Of a stretch of 64,000 bases of DNA, positions 18,657 through 26,990 are shown piece after piece. The position numbers were made by a program, and so were the translations under genes. The notes under the pieces were generated by a model. It was not told where the DNA came from. It was given only the letters and a program-made list of their open reading frames with translations, and did no database searches. The DNA is from CAZHTS01 sp964535315. Lineage in GTDB: Bacteria > Chloroflexota > Anaerolineae > Anaerolineales > Anaerolineaceae. The stretch spans positions 1 through 64,000 of the forward strand of contig CAZHTS010000004.1 in the NCBI GenBank assembly GCA_964535315.1, given 5' to 3'. Numbering within the stretch: position 1 is the first letter of the stretch; each line of letters opens with the position of its first letter.

Positions 18657-20285
18657 CTAAGGGGCTGCGTTGGCTTCCAACCGCAAGTCTTCGGGGTGAA
18701 CGGGGGCAGAGAGGGCGTAAAAGATGTGATAATCCCCGATGGTATGTTCCTGCCAGGTCAGGCCGGTGCGCTGCAATTCGCGGCGTAACACGCGGTCGAG
18801 ATTGGGGTTGCGCGCCGTGATATAGGCCGGATGCGGGCTGTGCCGGACAGGTTCATTGTAAGGTGGGTAACGGTCGTCGCGGCGGGTGTAACTCAGGTCG
18901 GGATGATAGGAGAGGCGAGGGGCGTAGATCAGATTTTCCTTTGAGTGGAAGGCCAGCGGGTAGGCGACCCAATAGGTGGTATAACCGTAGCGCTCATCTT
19001 TTTCTTGCAGAAAACGGATCAATTCCTGATCGTAACGGTGATCGACAATGCTGGGCTCGTAGAATTGGGTGGTCAGGCCGGGAGGGTATTGAAGCGCACA
19101 CTGGATCGTGCCGGCGGCCTGATAGACGATGATCAACGCCGCCAAAGCCCAACGCCAGCGCCCGAAGCGTTGGGTGGCAGCGGCGATCGTCTCGGCTGCC
19201 AGGATGCTCAATGGAACCGCCAGCGGTAAGAAATAACGGCCCGAGGGATCGATGCCAAAGGGGGTAAAGACGAAGCCGGCGATTAGAGTCAGGGTGACGC
19301 CTGCCAGCAGGGCAAATTCGGCGCGCCGGGGGTGTTGTCTGTTGGCGATGCGCCGTACCCAGATTAACAAAGCGACGCTCCAGAACATGCCAACAAAGGG
19401 CAGGAGCGGCAGGGCCAACCATTGTACAGCCCAGGGGGGGCGAAAGCCGGCGATGGCCGGGATACCCAATAAGAGCAGGCTGACCAGGTGGTTGATGCTG
19501 CGTAATGCCCAGCCGTTTTGTTCTACGGCCACTGCACTGCCTGACAACTCTGCCAGCAGGCTGTGGATGCCGGATTGCATGGCATAGAGCCACCAGGGAG
19601 TGGCGCCCACCAGCAGACCCACCAGCGCGGCCAGCCAGGGCAGGAATTCGCCGGCGAAACGCGTCTGGCGCCAGCGGCTGATATTGAAGAAGATCAGGTA
19701 AGCTGCGGCAGGCAGGGTGTATATCAGCGTCAGCCCGTTGGCCCACAACCCCAGGCCGCTGAAAAAACCCCAGGCCAACATTGCCAGCCAGGCAGGGTGG
19801 GCTGCCTGCCACCTGCGCCGGATGGACAATGCCGAGAGGAGGATTAGATTACCCAATAACAGGGCCTCGCCATAACCGCCGAGGCTGGCAGTGGTATACA
19901 GGGTGACATTGACGGTAGGGATAGTCAGTAACGCTCCGGCCAACAGGGCATTTTGCCGGTTGGCCAGAACTTCCTGCGCCAGGCGAAGTGTGGTTATAAT
20001 GATGGCAAGATATAGCAAAGCCTGGATCAAACGTACGACCCACACCTGTTCGCCAAAGGCTGCAAAACCGATGGCAACCAGGTAGGCATCCAGGCTGCCC
20101 ATGTAGGCCTGACCGTAAAAGAAAATTGGCCGGGCGCCAAGGCGAATGTGCCGCGCCATGAGCGCCACCACTGCCTCATCGGCGTTGAAAGGGATAACGT
20201 CCAGCCATAGCAGCCAGGTTTTCCAGGCGGCGGCAATTAAGAGGGTCAGAGCAATCAAAACGGGCTGGCGCTTTAAGGCGTTCAT
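18657..20285 (-). CDS. GT39-like membrane glycosyltransferase
   Basis: This 542-residue protein has about eleven helices. The first loop VIPFNADEAVVALMARHI carries an acidic pair (D-E) in the position of the GT39 catalytic residues, followed by IFFYGQAYMGSLDAYL, typical of bacterial PMT-like proteins. It is the first gene of the five-gene operon that ends with nadR and pnuC. A minus-strand TACAAT at 20315-20320 could be its -10, but no clear ribosome site precedes ATG 20285. Substrate unknown. Confidence 0.8.
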   Translation of the reverse strand: MNALKRQPVLIALTLLIAAAWKTWLLWLDVIPFNADEAVVALMARHIRLGARPIFFYGQAYMGSLDAYLVAIGFAAFGEQVWVVRLIQALLYLAIIITTLRLAQEVLANRQNALLAGALLTIPTVNVTLYTTASLGGYGEALLLGNLILLSALSIRRRWQAAHPAWLAMLAWGFFSGLGLWANGLTLIYTLPAAAYLIFFNISRWRQTRFAGEFLPWLAALVGLLVGATPWWLYAMQSGIHSLLAELSGSAVAVEQNGWALRSINHLVSLLLLGIPAIAGFRPPWAVQWLALPLLPFVGMFWSVALLIWVRRIANRQHPRRAEFALLAGVTLTLIAGFVFTPFGIDPSGRYFLPLAVPLSILAAETIAAATQRFGRWRWALAALIIVYQAAGTIQCALQYPPGLTTQFYEPSIVDHRYDQELIRFLQEKDERYGYTTYWVAYPLAFHSKENLIYAPRLSYHPDLSYTRRDDRYPPYNEPVRHSPHPAYITARNPNLDRVLRRELQRTGLTWQEHTIGDYHIFYALSAPVHPEDLRLEANAAP

Positions 20286-20306
20286 GGCGTATCTGGTGAC
20301 AAGGTG

Positions 20307-20335
20307 TTGATCTTATTGTACTGGACTTTGATATT
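20307..20335 (+). promoter_or_regulatory. Candidate promoter with very short leader
   Basis: TTGATC (20307-20312), a 17-bp spacer and GATATT (20330-20335) predict a start near 20342, only about eight bases before ATG 20350, consistent with a nearly leaderless mRNA. Confidence 0.4.
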
Positions 20336-20349
20336 TTTGGCTGGCTTTG

Positions 20350-21630
20350 ATGTCTCCTATCCATCCGCATCGTTTTTTTTATCTGTTCGTTATGCTGCTC
20401 ACCGGTTTGTATGGGTGGGGTTTGTTGGATGTGCCGTTTCATCCTGACGAAAGCACGCAAATCTTTATGAGTACGGATGTGGATCTTTTCTGGCAGGCGC
20501 CGTCGCGACTGTTCTGGGATGCGCGAAACGAGGATGATGTGCGCCAACGGTACCGCCAACTGGATGCTCCGCTGACGCGCACACTCATTGGGGTGGGGCG
20601 GGCGCTGACCGGGCAGCCGGCGTTGACGCAGGATTGGGACTGGAGTAAAACGTGGGATGCCAACCGCCAGGCCGGCGCCTTACCGGATGATCGCCTGTTG
20701 TGGGCAGCGCGGCTTTCAGTGGCCTGGCTGTTTCCCTTTACGCTCGTTTTTGCCTATCATGCCGGACGGTTGGCCAGCGGGCGCGCTCGCGTGGGCTGGT
20801 TGTTCGCTTTGCTGCTGGCTGGCAATGCGTTGGTGCTGCTGCACACTCGCCGGGCGATGGCCGAGAGCGCCTTGCTGTGCGCTGTGTGCGCCAGCCTGTG
20901 GGCGGCGCTGCGCTGCCGTCGTTTTCCCTGGCTGCTTGCCATCCCGGTAGGGCTGGCTTTTTGCGCCAAGCAATCGGGTGTGGTGCTGCTGGCGCTGGCG
21001 CCGTTGGTGATGCTGTGGCCTGCGGAACGGCAGACGTGGCGCTGGCGGGTGCGCCAGATGGCTTTGTTTGTGCTTGTGTCTGGTCTGTTGGTCTGGTCGT
21101 TTAACCCGTTCTTGTGGGCGCAGCCGGTCGCCGCAACAGACGCAGCGATCCGCGCCCGGCAGGATTTATTACAGCGCCAGATGCAGACCTTTGCCGCAGT
21201 GCGCCCGGATCAGGTGTTGGTAACGCCCATCCAAAGGATGGCGGGAACACTGGCGCACCTGTATTTCACGCCTCCGGCGATTGCCGACGTGGGAAATTAT
21301 CGGGTCGAGCTCCAACAGGCCGAACAGGCGTATCTGGCAAACCCGGTGCATGCTCTGCTGCGCAACCTGGTGGGTGGGGGAATCTTATTGGGGTTGACGT
21401 TGTGGGGACTGGCCCTGGGAGTGCGCGCCATCCTGGGTGGTGGAGCGCTCCGGCGTCCATTGCTGCTGATCCTGGTCGCCGGTGTGGCGCAGGTCGGGGT
21501 GCTGATTGCCGGCCTGCCATTGCCTTTCCAGCGTTACAGTATGCCGTTATTACCATTTGTCACCTTTTGGATCGCCTACGGCCTGGCGGCGTTGGGGGAT
21601 TTTCGTGTGAGGAGCAAGCGAGGGGCGTGA
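20350..21630 (+). CDS. GT39-like membrane glycosyltransferase
   Basis: This 426-residue protein is the only plus-strand member of the local glycosyltransferase set. It shows LLDVPFHPDESTQIFMSTD after the first helix: the DE pair typical of ArnT/PMT-like GT39 enzymes. About ten helices follow. ATG 20350 is preferred over TTG 20347. It is divergent from the 20285 operon with only 64 bases between, so the two may share regulation. The sugar and acceptor are unknown. Confidence 0.82.
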   Translation: MSPIHPHRFFYLFVMLLTGLYGWGLLDVPFHPDESTQIFMSTDVDLFWQAPSRLFWDARNEDDVRQRYRQLDAPLTRTLIGVGRALTGQPALTQDWDWSKTWDANRQAGALPDDRLLWAARLSVAWLFPFTLVFAYHAGRLASGRARVGWLFALLLAGNALVLLHTRRAMAESALLCAVCASLWAALRCRRFPWLLAIPVGLAFCAKQSGVVLLALAPLVMLWPAERQTWRWRVRQMALFVLVSGLLVWSFNPFLWAQPVAATDAAIRARQDLLQRQMQTFAAVRPDQVLVTPIQRMAGTLAHLYFTPPAIADVGNYRVELQQAEQAYLANPVHALLRNLVGGGILLGLTLWGLALGVRAILGGGALRRPLLLILVAGVAQVGVLIAGLPLPFQRYSMPLLPFVTFWIAYGLAALGDFRVRSKRGA

Positions 21631-21644
21631 CGGTGGTTAAAAAG

Positions 21645-21673
21645 CATCCGGGGCGTTCGATCTGCCCCGGATG
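21645..21673. terminator. Bidirectional hairpin terminator between convergent genes
   Basis: The perfect arms CATCCGGGGC and GCCCCGGATG enclose a nine-base loop. On the minus strand the stem is followed by CTTTTTAA, a good rho-independent terminator for the GNAT-like gene; the plus side lacks a T run. Confidence 0.8.
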
Positions 21674-21692
21674 AAATACGCGAACCAGGGGA

Positions 21693-22820
21693 TTAGATTT
21701 TCTTGTGATAGATACGGTGGTTTTTGTAGGGCTTGCCGCCGACGGTGATCAGGTCTTTGCGCATTTGCACCGCTGTTTCGGCGACCTGGGTCAGTTCACC
21801 GTGTTCGAAGTTGAAATTGCGCAGCGTATCTTCCATTTCGGAGTACATCAAGGCGTTACCCCCACGCCCGTGATATTGCGGTAACACGCCGGCGCCGTTG
21901 AGGGATACCCATTTTGTGCGGCGTAATTCGAGCATCAGATCGGCAATGTTCCAGGGCCACAGATGGCCGCGCGCCCGTTGCAGGGCCGCAGAGATGTCTG
22001 CAAAAGCAAACAAGAAGCCAACCATCTCGTCTTTATAGGTGATGATCTTAATCAGGCGCGGATCGGCGACGACCATCAGGTTATCGACCAGCAGCTTGAT
22101 CTCACCGCGTGTCAGCGGGTAGTATTCCCAGTTGTTGATAAAGGTCTTATTGTAGGCCTCGCCGATTTCCCAGGCGTGCGCCATCAAATCTCGTTTGCTG
22201 CGGAAATTGCGAATCTGGAAACTGCCGCGCTCCTTGACGCGCCGCGCCACCTCATGCACTTTGTCGGGGACGCGGAAGGTTTTGGGGTCCAGGTAACAGG
22301 AGACGAAATCCACTTCTTTTTCAAAGCCGATGGCCTCTACCAGACGGGCGTAATACAGATGATTGTAATTCATCATCGTCATCATCTGGCGGTGTTCCTG
22401 TCCCTCGACCTGGATGCCGTAGCCATCAAAGGCACTGAACCCCTTGGGGCCGACGACCTCATTCAACTTGCGCGCCCGGGCCCATTCAAAGCCGCGCTCA
22501 AACAGTTTGTTGGCGACCTCCTGGTCATCCTCACACTCGAACAAATAGAATTGGACTTTGCGGCAGTCGTGATATTGATTAAAAGAACGATTCTCGGCAA
22601 CCGACAAACGCCCAACCACTTTCCCGTCGCGAACGGCCATAAAGAAATCGGCGTCGTTCAGTTCGTAGAAAGGGTGTTTGTTCTTGTTGAGCATCAGTTT
22701 GATATCACTGATGATGGGGGGTACCCATTGTTGGCAGTTGGCGTATAACCGGAAAGGAAGTTGGACGAACTGCTCAACCTGAAGCCTGGAGGTTGTGTCG
22801 ACTTGTTGGATTTCCAGCAT
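21693..22820 (-). CDS. GNAT-fold N-acetyltransferase-like protein, large form
   Basis: This 375-residue protein has an N-terminal GNAT-like region (FFMAVRDGKVVGRLSVAEN, near residues 60-78) and a second acyltransferase-like half near residues 230-340 (DEMVGFLFAFADIS, then GVLPQYHGRGGNALMYSEME, which resembles the acetyl-CoA pyrophosphate loop). The arrangement suggests a tandem GNAT. It resembles a family of uncharacterised bacterial acyltransferases (YghO-type). It is single-gene and ends at a strong terminator. A TATACT (22888-22893, minus) is a possible -10. Confidence 0.75.
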   Translation of the reverse strand: MLEIQQVDTTSRLQVEQFVQLPFRLYANCQQWVPPIISDIKLMLNKNKHPFYELNDADFFMAVRDGKVVGRLSVAENRSFNQYHDCRKVQFYLFECEDDQEVANKLFERGFEWARARKLNEVVGPKGFSAFDGYGIQVEGQEHRQMMTMMNYNHLYYARLVEAIGFEKEVDFVSCYLDPKTFRVPDKVHEVARRVKERGSFQIRNFRSKRDLMAHAWEIGEAYNKTFINNWEYYPLTRGEIKLLVDNLMVVADPRLIKIITYKDEMVGFLFAFADISAALQRARGHLWPWNIADLMLELRRTKWVSLNGAGVLPQYHGRGGNALMYSEMEDTLRNFNFEHGELTQVAETAVQMRKDLITVGGKPYKNHRIYHKKI

Positions 22821-22964
22821 ATGAAACCTCGCTTGTATAAGGATGGAGATGGATGGGGAGAAACCGGGGAGAAAAAATATTAGTGACAGTATACCCCATA
22901 TCCGTCTCAGGCATTGGTTTTGCGAAGGGGGAAATGAGCAAATGGAAAGCTGATGGATAAATCT

Positions 22965-25697
22965 TTACAGTATCCCGGCGTTGCGGGCGCGCGCCACGGC
23001 TGCCGTCCGGCTGTCGACCTGGAGTTTGCGATAAATGCTGTGAATGTGGGACTTGACCGTGCTCACCGCCACCACCAACCGGGCGGCTATTTCCTGGTTG
23101 GATAGGCCTTCAGCGGCCAGGGCCAACACTTCCAGTTCGCGCTCGCTCAGCAGTTCGTCACCCGTTGCAGCGTGCTCAAAGTGTGATAGGGAAACGGGGC
23201 GGGCCTGATCCGGGCGGGAGGTTTCACTGGCGGCCTTGAGCAAACGGTGAAGGTAGGCGTGCACATTGGTCGGTACGGTTTGCTGGTCGAGGCGGGTAAG
23301 CATGTTCAGCATGGAGCGGCCTTCGTCGAGGAACAGGCGCATGTAGCCTTCTGGTTCGGCGCGAGCCAGTATGTCTTGTAACAGCGTCAGCGCCTCGCTG
23401 CTGCGGCCCTGAACGGCCAGCGCCAGGGTCAGTTGGACTTGCATGTCCAGAACGATTCTTTGCCAGCCGGCTTTTGTCATCCTGTCGATTTGCGCGAGGA
23501 GAATTTGTTCGGCGGCTAGCGGGTTGCCCTGAGCCAGACGCAGCCGAGCCAGGGTGATATGCTCGATACTGCACAAATAGGCCAGAATAGAGTTTTCGAT
23601 CTCTCGGCTTTCTTGCGGCGGCAGCGATTTTTCGGCCCATTCTTGCGCTGAGATGAGGTCGCCAGTATAAATTTGCATTTGCGCCTGATAAGCCCGCAAC
23701 AGCCGGGTGGTCACGGTCGCTATCTGATACTGTCTGGCAAGCTCGACCGTCTGCTCCAACACCTCGAGCGCCTGCGACGGATTGCCCAGCGAGTAATGGA
23801 TGTGCGCCAGAACGACATACTCATCAATGAGGATCTCAGCGCTGTTCCACGGTTCGACCAGTCGTAACGCCTCATCGATATATTGCCGGGCGGTTTGCAG
23901 GTCGTTGCGTTCGCGGGCGATCTCGGCCAGCACCTGATACGACAGGGTGAGGACATTTTTTGCGCCGTGGTTGGGAGCAAGGGTGTTATCGAGCAGCTCT
24001 TTACGAAAAATTTGCTCGGAGGCATTTAACCTGCCGCGCAGGAGCTGATAGTATCCAAAGGAATAAATAGCCAATGACCCAATCAGGGCATTACCAGATT
24101 TACGGCTGAGCTCGATGCTTTGACGCATGTAGCGGTCGGCGGCGGCGCTGTCCATGTCGGTCGTATTCCAATGGGTGAAGCCGATCAACCAGGATAATAT
24201 ATTTGCGACCAGATTATCGGCCTGTGAAACATGCGTGACCGCATGCCGGGCGGTTTCGGCGGCCTGGACCAGTTCGCCGCGATACAGATGGAGCAAGGCG
24301 CGCGCTGCATCGATCTGGCCCAGCAGGTCACTGGTTTGGGTCGGGGCAATCAATTGCTCGGCGGTGTGCAGCCAATATTCTGCTTCGTCGATTTGGCTCA
24401 TCAGCAAGGCGATCCAGGCGCGGTAGACGCACATTGCGGGCCTGGACTGGATGGATTGTGCGGGCAGGGTTTTAAACCAGGTAATGAGGGTGGTGATTTC
24501 GCCGGCCATAAAAACAGGTTCGGCTATTTTCTCGATCAGGATGGCCATGCGATCATAATCGCCACCCTGGCGAGCATGGTGGATGGCCTGGGCGATGAAC
24601 TCGCGTTCGCCGTTTTCTGCTGCGGCCATTTCGTACCACTGGCTGGCGCGCCGGTGCAGGGTGGGGATGCTGCCGGCCTGTGTCAGATGCAGGCGCTGGC
24701 GCAACGAATCGGCAAAGAGGGCATGATAGCGATACCACTGGCGCTGGTCGTCCAGCGGCAAGATGAACAAATTGGCGCGTTCGATGCTTTCCAGGATGCG
24801 CTGGCTGTCGTTTCGTCCGGTCAGGGTGTCACACAACGCAGCGTTCAACCGTTCCAGGATGGAGGTTTGCAGCAGGAATTGGAGGATTTCGTCTGGCTGA
24901 TTCTGTAAGACTTCTTCCAGTAAATAATCCAGGATAAAGCGGTGACTGCCGGTAAAGGCGTGAATGAAACTGGCCGTCTGCTCGGCGTTACGGCCCTGCA
25001 GCGAGACGGCGGCAAGCTGCAGGCCGGCAATCCAGCCTTCGGTGCGGTCTTCCAGCAGATTGATTTCCTCCGGATTGAGATCCAAGGCGATGGTAGTACG
25101 CAGGAATTCGCCGATTTCCTGATTGGTAAAACGCAGATGGGCGGCGCGCAGTTCTGTCAGTTGGTCGCGGGCGCGCAGCCGCGCCAGGGGCAAGGGCGGA
25201 TCGGCGCGGCTTGCAATGACCAGGTGCACCTGGCGCGGCAGGCGTTCGACCATGAGGGCCAGCGGCGTATGGATATCGGGGTTGTGGATGAGGTGGAAAT
25301 CGTCCAGAATGAGCAGAAAATCGTTGGGGATGGATTCCATCTCATTGAGCAGGTCGGTAAGCAGTGCGTCGATTGGCGGGGTCTGGCTGGCACGCAGGAC
25401 ACTCAACATATCTTCGCCCACGCCGGGCCGGATTTTTTGCAAGGCGGCGATGAAATAGGCCATGAAACGCACCGGGTCGTTGTCGCTTTCGTCCAGCGAG
25501 ACCCATGCTACAGGGTGGGCAATTTGCGCCGCCCAGTCTGCCAGCAAGGAAGTTTTACCAAAACCGGCCGGTGCAGACAACAAGGTCAGCTTATGGCATA
25601 ACCCTGCGTTGAGGCAGGCGAACAGGCGCGCCCGTTGAATACGGCGTGAGTTTGCAGGCGGAATGTGGATTTTGGTGCTGAGCAACGATAGCGCCAT
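22965..25697 (-). CDS. MalT-like LuxR-family ATP-dependent transcriptional regulator
   Basis: This 910-residue STAND-type regulator has an N-terminal ATPase with P-loop APAGFGKTS (residues 42-50) and a Walker B-like LLILDDFHLI. A long TPR-like helical region fills the middle, and a C-terminal LuxR HTH carries LSERELEVLALAAEGLSNQE. MalT relatives bind an inducer in the TPR region and oligomerise with ATP to activate transcription; the inducer here is unknown. ATG 25697 is chosen because the family begins 'LLxTKIHxPP'; the frame extending to 26339 is an antisense extension over the LacI gene. Confidence 0.93.
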   Translation of the reverse strand: MALSLLSTKIHIPPANSRRIQRARLFACLNAGLCHKLTLLSAPAGFGKTSLLADWAAQIAHPVAWVSLDESDNDPVRFMAYFIAALQKIRPGVGEDMLSVLRASQTPPIDALLTDLLNEMESIPNDFLLILDDFHLIHNPDIHTPLALMVERLPRQVHLVIASRADPPLPLARLRARDQLTELRAAHLRFTNQEIGEFLRTTIALDLNPEEINLLEDRTEGWIAGLQLAAVSLQGRNAEQTASFIHAFTGSHRFILDYLLEEVLQNQPDEILQFLLQTSILERLNAALCDTLTGRNDSQRILESIERANLFILPLDDQRQWYRYHALFADSLRQRLHLTQAGSIPTLHRRASQWYEMAAAENGEREFIAQAIHHARQGGDYDRMAILIEKIAEPVFMAGEITTLITWFKTLPAQSIQSRPAMCVYRAWIALLMSQIDEAEYWLHTAEQLIAPTQTSDLLGQIDAARALLHLYRGELVQAAETARHAVTHVSQADNLVANILSWLIGFTHWNTTDMDSAAADRYMRQSIELSRKSGNALIGSLAIYSFGYYQLLRGRLNASEQIFRKELLDNTLAPNHGAKNVLTLSYQVLAEIARERNDLQTARQYIDEALRLVEPWNSAEILIDEYVVLAHIHYSLGNPSQALEVLEQTVELARQYQIATVTTRLLRAYQAQMQIYTGDLISAQEWAEKSLPPQESREIENSILAYLCSIEHITLARLRLAQGNPLAAEQILLAQIDRMTKAGWQRIVLDMQVQLTLALAVQGRSSEALTLLQDILARAEPEGYMRLFLDEGRSMLNMLTRLDQQTVPTNVHAYLHRLLKAASETSRPDQARPVSLSHFEHAATGDELLSERELEVLALAAEGLSNQEIAARLVVAVSTVKSHIHSIYRKLQVDSRTAAVARARNAGIL

Positions 25698-25703
25698 AAG
25701 GGA

Positions 25704-25712
25704 ATTGTACCA
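25704..25712 (-). promoter_or_regulatory. Extended -10 promoter giving a leaderless LuxR mRNA
   Basis: On the minus strand TGG-TACAAT ends six bases before ATG 25697, so the predicted start site coincides with the start codon. No Shine-Dalgarno sequence is present, consistent with leaderless translation. Confidence 0.5.
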
Positions 25713-25756
25713 TTTGTGCCAGGGGTGTGAGTACGTAAAACTGCGCTCGAATGCAG

Positions 25757-25762
25757 TATAAT
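25757..25762 (+). promoter_or_regulatory. Candidate -10 of the LacI-type regulator gene
   Basis: TATAAT lies 31 bases before ATG 25794. The -35 is poor, suggesting weak or activated expression. Confidence 0.4.
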
Positions 25763-25793
25763 CCTTATATCCCAAATCGTTTTGAGCCCTACG

Positions 25794-26804
25794 ATGAGCG
25801 TAACTATTCGTGATCTGGCACAACATCTGCGTCTCTCTATCACCACCGTTTCGCGTGCTCTGGACGGCTATGCCGATGTGGCGGAAAGCACCCGCCAGCG
25901 GGTGATTCGCACTGCGGCGGAGATGGGCTACGAGCCCAGTTATGCGGCCCGCCATTTGCGACGCAAGCGTTCGGATGCGTTGGGTTATATCCTGCCTACC
26001 AGTTCGCCGCGTTTTTCGGACCCGTTCTATACGGCCTTTCTCACCGGTTTGTGTGATGAAGCAGCCGTATGGCAGATGGACTTGATGGTTACCTCTGTGG
26101 CGCCGGACAGTGAATTGGAGCGCAAACTGTACCGGCGGTGGGCGCAAAGCCGGCGTGTGGATGGAATGGTGCTCAATCGTGTGCGCAATCAGGACTGGCG
26201 TATCGATTATCTGCGGGAGAACCAGATGCCTTTCGTCAGCCTGGGGCGCAGCCCGAGTGCGCCGGACGCGCCGGGTGTTGTGGTGGACGAGCGCGCCGGG
26301 ATGCAGGCGCTGGTAACCTACCTGGCCGGTAAGGGGCACCAGCGCATCGGCTATATTCGTCCGCCGTCTGGACTGGTGATTGATACAGAGCGCACGGCCG
26401 GCTATCAGGATGGTCTGGCGCAGGCCGGTCTGGGGTATGAGGACAGGTTGGTGCGCACAGGGGATCTTTCGGAAGAATGCGGGTATCAGGCGGCGCAGGA
26501 GCTGTTGTCACTGGGGGCGGCGCCCACGGCGATCATTGGTGGCAACGATGTAACCGCCCTCGGCGTCTTACGCGCCGTATGGGAGAAAGGACTGCGCCCC
26601 GGTCGAGATATTGCCGTTGCCGGTTACGATGGGATTAAGGAGGGCGAGTACGCCACGCCGCCATTGACCACGTTGGCGCAGCCCACTTATGAGATAGCCT
26701 GTATGTTGGTGCGCCTGCTGGTACGTCTGGTGAGGGGTGAGGCGCTGGTAGAAAGCAGCATCACGCTTCAACCGAGGTTGGTGGTGCGCGAATCGAGCGG
26801 TTGA
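25794..26804 (+). CDS. LacI-family transcriptional regulator
   Basis: This 336-residue protein has an N-terminal HTH, VTIRDLAQHLRLSITTVSRAL (residues 3-23), the hinge-helix region (AARHLRRKRSDALGYI) and a periplasmic-binding-protein-like effector domain (VDGMVLNRV, GGNDVTALGVLRA, AGYDGIKEGEYATPPLTT). It is 187 bases upstream of a promoter with two perfect CAAAACGTTTTG palindromes, the classic LacI-family operator with a central CpG, so it very likely represses the three enzyme genes downstream. Effectors of this family are usually sugars or nucleosides; here it is unknown. Confidence 0.93.
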   Translation: MSVTIRDLAQHLRLSITTVSRALDGYADVAESTRQRVIRTAAEMGYEPSYAARHLRRKRSDALGYILPTSSPRFSDPFYTAFLTGLCDEAAVWQMDLMVTSVAPDSELERKLYRRWAQSRRVDGMVLNRVRNQDWRIDYLRENQMPFVSLGRSPSAPDAPGVVVDERAGMQALVTYLAGKGHQRIGYIRPPSGLVIDTERTAGYQDGLAQAGLGYEDRLVRTGDLSEECGYQAAQELLSLGAAPTAIIGGNDVTALGVLRAVWEKGLRPGRDIAVAGYDGIKEGEYATPPLTTLAQPTYEIACMLVRLLVRLVRGEALVESSITLQPRLVVRESSG

Positions 26805-26880
26805 CCCGGCGCGCGTACCGTTTCTTTGTCTGTTCCGCAACAATTGCGAGTATACTTAGAGAGGGGAATGAAGCGGGGAA

Positions 26881-26909
26881 TTGAAAACCCCAAAACGTTT
26901 TGGTATACT
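26881..26909 (+). promoter_or_regulatory. Promoter of the B12/opine-dehydrogenase/AsnB-like operon
   Basis: TTGAAA (26881-26886), a 17-bp spacer and TATACT (26904-26909) form a good promoter. Operator 1 fills the spacer exactly, and operator 2 lies just after the start site near 26916, so repressor binding would block both polymerase entry and escape. Confidence 0.85.
26890..26903. promoter_or_regulatory. LacI-type operator 1
   Basis: CCAAAACGTTTTGG is a perfect 14-bp palindrome centred on CG, the form used by LacI/PurR/CcpA-like repressors. It lies between the -35 and -10 elements. Confidence 0.88.
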
Positions 26910-26917
26910 GTGTATAT

Positions 26918-26929
26918 CAAAACGTTTTG
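26918..26929. promoter_or_regulatory. LacI-type operator 2
   Basis: CAAAACGTTTTG is a perfect 12-bp palindrome identical to the core of operator 1, with centres 27 bp apart, and covers the start of the transcript. Confidence 0.88.
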
Positions 26930-26990
26930 GAAAGGCTTCCTTTATCGGTGTATTTGCGTTAGTTTGTCCTGACAGAGAGCGAGGTGTCCG

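Noticed and set aside
25698..26339. N-terminal extension of the LuxR regulator by 214 residues
   Set aside because: It runs antisense over the LacI gene, shows no domain, and the family starts at the Met at 25697.
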